A DNA stretch of 36,142 bases from assembly GCA_018830885.1 (NCBI GenBank), contig JAHJRI010000240.1, positions 1 through 36,142 on the forward strand. The letters run 5' to 3'. The stretch comes from a bacterium. Its GTDB lineage: Bacteria; SAR324; XYD2-FULL-50-16. The notes below the pieces were generated by a model that saw only the letters and a list, made by a program, of their open reading frames with translations, had not been told where the DNA came from and made no database searches. Each line of letters begins with the position of its first letter. Positions within the stretch are counted from its first letter, which is position 1. Below are positions 33,435 through 36,142 of the stretch, piece after piece. Both the position numbers and the translations under genes were made by a program.

Positions 33435-33850
33435 TATCTACCTCCTGAAATCGCGGATTTCAGCAGCTGAAGTTTCCAGTTCACAGCCCTCACTGAAGCC
33501 TGGTACATCAACTGGTTTTCCGCCAGTTTTGCCATCTCTTTGTCGAGATTAACAGTATTCCCATCCATCCTTGGATCCGGGTTGAAACTGTTGATCTGGG
33601 TTCCGGTCACCAGTTCAAGCGGTTCCCGCTTGACCCCGTCAAAATGCCGGGGGTCGGAGACCTTTAGTGGCCCCGGTCGGTCGCTGTAAAATGCCGCTTC
33701 CAGCTCCTTTTCGAAAACGATATCCTGTGCACGGTACCCGGGAGTTTCACGATTTGCGACATTCGAAGCGATCACCGCGTTCCGGCGGGTCTGCAAGGAC
33801 ATAGCCTTTTCCAATAAAGTCAGATTCTTATCAAAAATATTGATCGACAT
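33434..33850 (-). CDS. flgB: Flagellar proximal rod protein FlgB
   Basis: The 138-aa product is a rod subunit and the first gene of the flagellar operon here. It shows the axial-protein N-terminal motif (MSLQTRRNAVIASNVANRETPGYRAQDI) and C-terminal helix (ENQLMYQASVRAVNWKLQLLKSAI). I chose the ATG at 33850 with GAGGTG seven nt upstream over a GTG at 33862. A sigma-54-type promoter lies about 70 nt upstream. The operon order is flgB-flgC-unknown-fliE-fliF-fliH-fliI. Confidence 0.95.
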   Translation of the reverse strand: MSINIFDKNLTLLEKAMSLQTRRNAVIASNVANRETPGYRAQDIVFEKELEAAFYSDRPGPLKVSDPRHFDGVKREPLELVTGTQINSFNPDPRMDGNTVNLDKEMAKLAENQLMYQASVRAVNWKLQLLKSAISGGR

Positions 33851-33920
33851 GCGACACCTCACCGGTTGACCGTTCTATTCACACTATGCAGCCGTGGTAA
33901 AAATTATCTGTATTTGTAAA

Positions 33921-33936
33921 TGCAAAGAGAAGACCA
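33921..33936 (-). promoter_or_regulatory. Sigma-54-type promoter of the flagellar operon
   Basis: On the minus strand TGGTCT (33936-33931), five nt, TTGCA (33925-33921): both invariant dinucleotides (GG and GC, ten nt apart) are present and the -12 half is perfect; the -24 half matches 3/6. It predicts a start near 33909 and a 60-nt leader. Many polar-flagella systems drive rod genes with sigma-54 and an NtrC-type activator, which supports the call. Confidence 0.55.
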
Positions 33937-33986
33937 GATACTCAAGAATTGAATATTTCTAAGGCAAGGCTTCAGAAGCAGGCATT

Positions 33987-34021
33987 CCGGGTGGATTGAC
34001 CGAGAAATCCACCCGGTTTTT
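33987..34021 (+). terminator. Strong intrinsic terminator reading plus strand
   Basis: CCGGGTGGATT (33987-33997), an 8-nt loop and AATCCACCCGG (34006-34016) form a perfect 11-bp stem followed by TTTTT (34017-34021). The T-tract exists only on the plus strand. Both flanking genes are on the minus strand, so the transcript it would end is not obvious. Confidence 0.7.
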
Positions 34022-34096
34022 GACTCGGGACCACTCAGCGTCGGGTCTTCACGCCAATGGATGAACGGTAGACCGGCTCCAGCCCGATGCGGAATT

Positions 34097-34119
34097 TCAG
34101 TCTGATCACATCAGACTGA
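34097..34119 (-). terminator. Hairpin just after the glutaredoxin-thioredoxin reductase stop
   Basis: TCAGTCTGAT-GTG-ATCAGACTGA (minus strand) has 10-bp perfect arms and a 3-nt loop, 15 nt after the stop at 34135. Only AATT follows, so it is a weak terminator or an mRNA 3'-end stabiliser. Confidence 0.45.
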
Positions 34120-34134
34120 GAAGGAACGACACAC

Positions 34135-35340
34135 CTAACCGCCGGATTCGGACAGCCAGCGCTCCGCGTCAATGGCTGCCATGCATCCGGTACCGGCTGC
34201 TGTGATCGCCTGACGATAGCTGCTGTCGATAACGTCTCCACAGGCAAAAACTCCTGCGATATTCATTTTGGTCGTTCCTGGCTGAGGTGTCAGGTATTTC
34301 TTTTCATCCATATCCAGAACATCCCGAAAAAGACGTGTATTGGGTGTGTGCCCGATGGCCACAAACAGACCGGCAACACCCAGTAAGGTCTTGTCCCCAG
34401 TTTTCAGGTTCCGCACCCTCAGATCGGTCATCCCCCTGGTATCATCGCCGATCACCTCATCTACAACCGAATCCCAGACCACTTCAATCCGGCTGTTCTT
34501 AAACACGCGTGCCTGCATGGCTTTACTGGCCCGGAATTCATCCCGACGATGGATGACATAGACCTTTTCACAGAAATTGGTCAGATAGGTTGCGTCTTCC
34601 AGGGCGGTGTCGCCACCGCCGGCAACGGCCACTTTCTGTCCCTTAAAGAAAAACCCGTCACAGGTTGCACAGGCCGAAACGCCTTTGTTTTTATAGCGGG
34701 TTTCACTGGGCAACCCGAGATACCGGGCTGATGCACCAGTCGCAATGATCAGCGCGTCACAGGTAAACCGTTTTTCCTCCTGATAGAGATTGAAAGGCCG
34801 CTGGGAGAGATCCACCCGGGTAATCTCCCCGAAGGTGATCTGGGTGTTGAATCGCACAGCCTGTTTCTCCATGCTCTCCATCAGTTTGTTGCCATCAATC
34901 CCATCGGGAAATCCCGGGAAGTTTTCCACTTCGGTGGTAGTAGTCAGCTGGCCACCCTTCTGTGGTCCAAATATCAGAAGCGGGGAGAGATTGGCCCGGG
35001 CTGCGTAGATTGCCGCCGTGTAACCGGCTGGACCGGACCCGAGAATAATCAGCCGATGGTGATTGTCTTCCGTGTTTACTTCTTCCAGGGCCAGCAGACT
35101 GTCCAGTTTACTTTTATTTTCCAGCTCGTACAGGTCATCACATCCCCCCACATGATAGTCGTCGATGAATATCTGGGGAACCGTTCTGCGCCCGCCCGAT
35201 TTTTCAATCATGATGCCCAGTTCCTCCGGCCTCATATCCACTGCGATCTCTTCAAACTTGACCCCCTTTGAACTCAGCAGTTCCTTGGCCTTTACACAAT
35301 ATGGACAGTAATCTTTAGAGTACACGACCACCTTTTTCAT
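34135..35340 (-). CDS. trxB: Glutaredoxin-thioredoxin reductase fusion
   Basis: The 401-aa protein joins a glutaredoxin (about 1-85; CPYC at 12-15, TVPQIFI cis-proline loop, GGCDDL) to a full thioredoxin reductase (about 95-401). The reductase has the FAD motif GSGPAGYTAAIYAARA, the redox pair C224-ATC-C227, the NADPH motif GGGDTALEDA and the C-terminal GVFACGDV. Electrons from NADPH could pass through FAD and CATC directly to the fused glutaredoxin, as well as to separate thioredoxin. AGGAAA precedes the ATG. It is a single-gene unit with its own promoter and a structured leader; it should serve redox repair in the cytoplasm. Confidence 0.95.
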   Translation of the reverse strand: MKKVVVYSKDYCPYCVKAKELLSSKGVKFEEIAVDMRPEELGIMIEKSGGRRTVPQIFIDDYHVGGCDDLYELENKSKLDSLLALEEVNTEDNHHRLIILGSGPAGYTAAIYAARANLSPLLIFGPQKGGQLTTTTEVENFPGFPDGIDGNKLMESMEKQAVRFNTQITFGEITRVDLSQRPFNLYQEEKRFTCDALIIATGASARYLGLPSETRYKNKGVSACATCDGFFFKGQKVAVAGGGDTALEDATYLTNFCEKVYVIHRRDEFRASKAMQARVFKNSRIEVVWDSVVDEVIGDDTRGMTDLRVRNLKTGDKTLLGVAGLFVAIGHTPNTRLFRDVLDMDEKKYLTPQPGTTKMNIAGVFACGDVIDSSYRQAITAAGTGCMAAIDAERWLSESGG

Positions 35341-35452
35341 GGTTTTTTCCTATTTGTTAAGCAAACGGTTATATCAAAATCCTGGATCCGCAATTCACCT
35401 TTTCGCGGCTATTGGTGATCCAATGAAAAGAATATTCATCCGGTCATCATCC

Positions 35453-35482
35453 CCGCAGTCCCTTGCGAAAAAGGAACCGCAG
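35453..35482 (-). promoter_or_regulatory. Stem-loop in the leader of the glutaredoxin-thioredoxin reductase mRNA
   Basis: As minus-strand RNA, CUGCGGUUCCUU pairs with AAGGGACUGCGG over 12 positions, including three G-U pairs, with a UUUCGC loop. On the plus strand the same pairs would be C-A mismatches, so the structure is strand-specific, which suggests it forms in this transcript. It matches no riboswitch I recognise. Confidence 0.5.
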
Positions 35483-35528
35483 GCAGAGTCGTATCGCCGG
35501 TGATGGTCTTGGCTGTTTTCTGAGGTTG

Positions 35529-35557
35529 ATTATAGGAAATTCGTCATCAAAAGTCTA
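35529..35557 (-). promoter_or_regulatory. Sigma-70 promoter for the glutaredoxin-thioredoxin reductase gene
   Basis: On the minus strand TAGACT (35557-35552), 17 nt, TATAAT (35534-35529): 4/6 and 6/6. It predicts a start near 35522 and a leader of about 180 nt that contains the 35453-35482 stem-loop. Confidence 0.65.
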
Positions 35558-35756
35558 ATATCTCATGGCAACCGTATATTTCAGCAGCGGTTACGCAGGG
35601 GTAGCATCTGGCAGAAACAACACCAGCTGACCGGATTGTCTTGAAAAATGGTAACTTTTAAGCAACAAACGGTCGTTTTTCGGTTGTTGCTTCAGAATTG
35701 GGGCGGGCTGCAGGCCCGCTGGAAAGCTATTCAGCTGAATATCACTAATAGGCCGA

Positions 35757-35898
35757 GACCTGTATGTAATTGAACTCATTCTCGGCAGGTGAGAAGCGAG
35801 GCTCGCAGCTTCGATCATGCCTGCCTCCGAGGGCGGTCATTCACATCGCCATCCTGCGATACTGAACCACTCCCAATCCGTTCAATCACATACAGGTC
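35757..35898 (-). repeat. MITE-like element with terminal inverted repeats, copy 2
   Basis: The left end GACCTGTATGTAATTGAAC (35757-35775) and the right end, read inward on the minus strand from 35898, GACCTGTATGTGATTGAAC, are near-perfect 19-bp inverted repeats. Internal blocks TTGGGAGTGG and GACCGCCCTCGG recur in copy 3 in the opposite orientation. No transposase is encoded; the length is about 142 bp. Confidence 0.7.
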
Positions 35899-35962
35899 AC
35901 GACCCTATTAACTCGGAAAAAGTGCTTATAAGTTACACATTCAGCTAATTCACTGAAGTCAT

Positions 35963-36081
35963 GGACGGTCTGTTATTGAACGGGTTGGGAGTGGTAAAAG
36001 CCTCCAGGAAGGAGGCTTCCGCGACCGCCCTCGGAAGATGGCCATGGATGGCCATCGAGAATGAGTTCAATGACAGATTGA
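35963..36081 (+). repeat. MITE-like element, diverged copy 3, inverted relative to copy 2
   Basis: It contains ATTGAACGGGTTGGGAGTGG near the left end, GACCGCCCTCGG in the middle and CGAGAATGAGTTCAATGACA near the right end, in the same order as copy 2 read on the other strand. The outermost bases of both ends have drifted. Copies 2 and 3 face each other across about 65 bp and could form a large cruciform. Confidence 0.6.
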
Positions 36082-36142
36082 CCATGACGGGTCTCTGTGT
36101 AACTTGATGACTGTGGCGACCCCGCCTTGTTAGTTTGCTGAA

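Larger units (their letters stand above)
35558..36142. other. Non-coding region rich in hairpins and repeats
   Basis: No convincing gene is present. Besides the repeat elements it has two hairpins: AAGCAACAA (35660-35668) with TTGTTGCTT (35684-35692), and GCGGGC (35703-35708) with GCCCGC (35714-35719). Neither is followed by a T-tract. A further small stem, GCCTCC/GGAGGC at 36000-36016, lies inside the third element. Confidence 0.6.

Noticed and set aside
35660-35719. Two hairpins considered as terminators
   Set aside because: Neither strand has a T-tract directly after the stems, and no gene end lies next to them.
35591-35818. 75-codon minus-strand frame before the thioredoxin reductase gene
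   Set aside because: It is built from repeat copy 2 and hairpin DNA, without a ribosome site or conserved protein pattern.
35757-36081. The inverted repeat pair considered as a CRISPR-like or insertion-sequence structure
   Set aside because: No regular repeat-spacer pattern, no cas gene and no transposase; the ends and sizes fit a miniature element instead.

Overview
The window reads as chromosomal DNA of a motile Gram-negative bacterium, most likely a Desulfobacterota (deltaproteobacterial) relative. The support is the two-module GAF/AAA+/Fis and NtrC-type sigma-54 activators, a sigma-54-type promoter before flgB, the pairing of a TauE/SafE permease with universal stress proteins and a small membrane protein, and outer-membrane/periplasmic proteins. 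Family calls come from recognising motifs in the translated sequence; no database search was possible. No tRNA, rRNA, CRISPR array or intact insertion sequence was seen.

Layout. 1-582: no convincing gene. 583-4204: secreted or surface proteins of unknown role (a four-cysteine exported protein, a MORN-repeat protein, a 621-aa exported protein with a barrel-like C terminus) and a stand-alone receiver. 4682-9745: two tandem glycogen phosphorylases, followed by stacked hairpins and a T-tract. 9923-11036: a small membrane protein and an M23/LytM-domain protein that has lost key zinc-site residues. 11179-14941 (minus): a sigma-54 activator, recN and a membrane-anchored unknown. 15291-17269 (plus): ftsY and a radical SAM protein with a CX4CX2C cluster motif.

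17366-26287 is the most interesting block. A minus-strand operon encodes a universal-stress-like protein carrying an N-terminal AVAFAEAGEW motif, a small two-helix membrane protein, a TauE/SafE permease, a tandem universal stress protein and a 57-aa protein with the same AVAFAEAGEW motif. Divergently transcribed is a Lon-type protease with a complete phospho-receiver domain inserted between its helical region and its AAA+ module. Convergent with that gene lies a histidine kinase/NtrC-type regulator pair. A near-consensus sigma-54 promoter with GTTGC-N5-GCAAC palindromes upstream precedes the stress operon. My inference is one circuit: one kinase, two related receivers (a transcription activator and a protease), and the stress/transport operon as target.

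26735-33850: a cyclic-nucleotide-binding-fold protein, then a minus-strand flagellar basal-body operon, flgB-flgC-unknown-fliE-fliF-fliH-fliI, which lacks fliG between fliF and fliH and has no fliJ after fliI. 34135-35340: a glutaredoxin-thioredoxin reductase fusion with a good sigma-70 promoter and a structured leader of about 180 nt. 35520-36142: non-coding DNA with hairpins and two inverted copies of a short element with about 19-bp terminal inverted repeats; another copy at 1626-1721 supplies the start of a small ORF, and a fragment lies before the histidine kinase gene.
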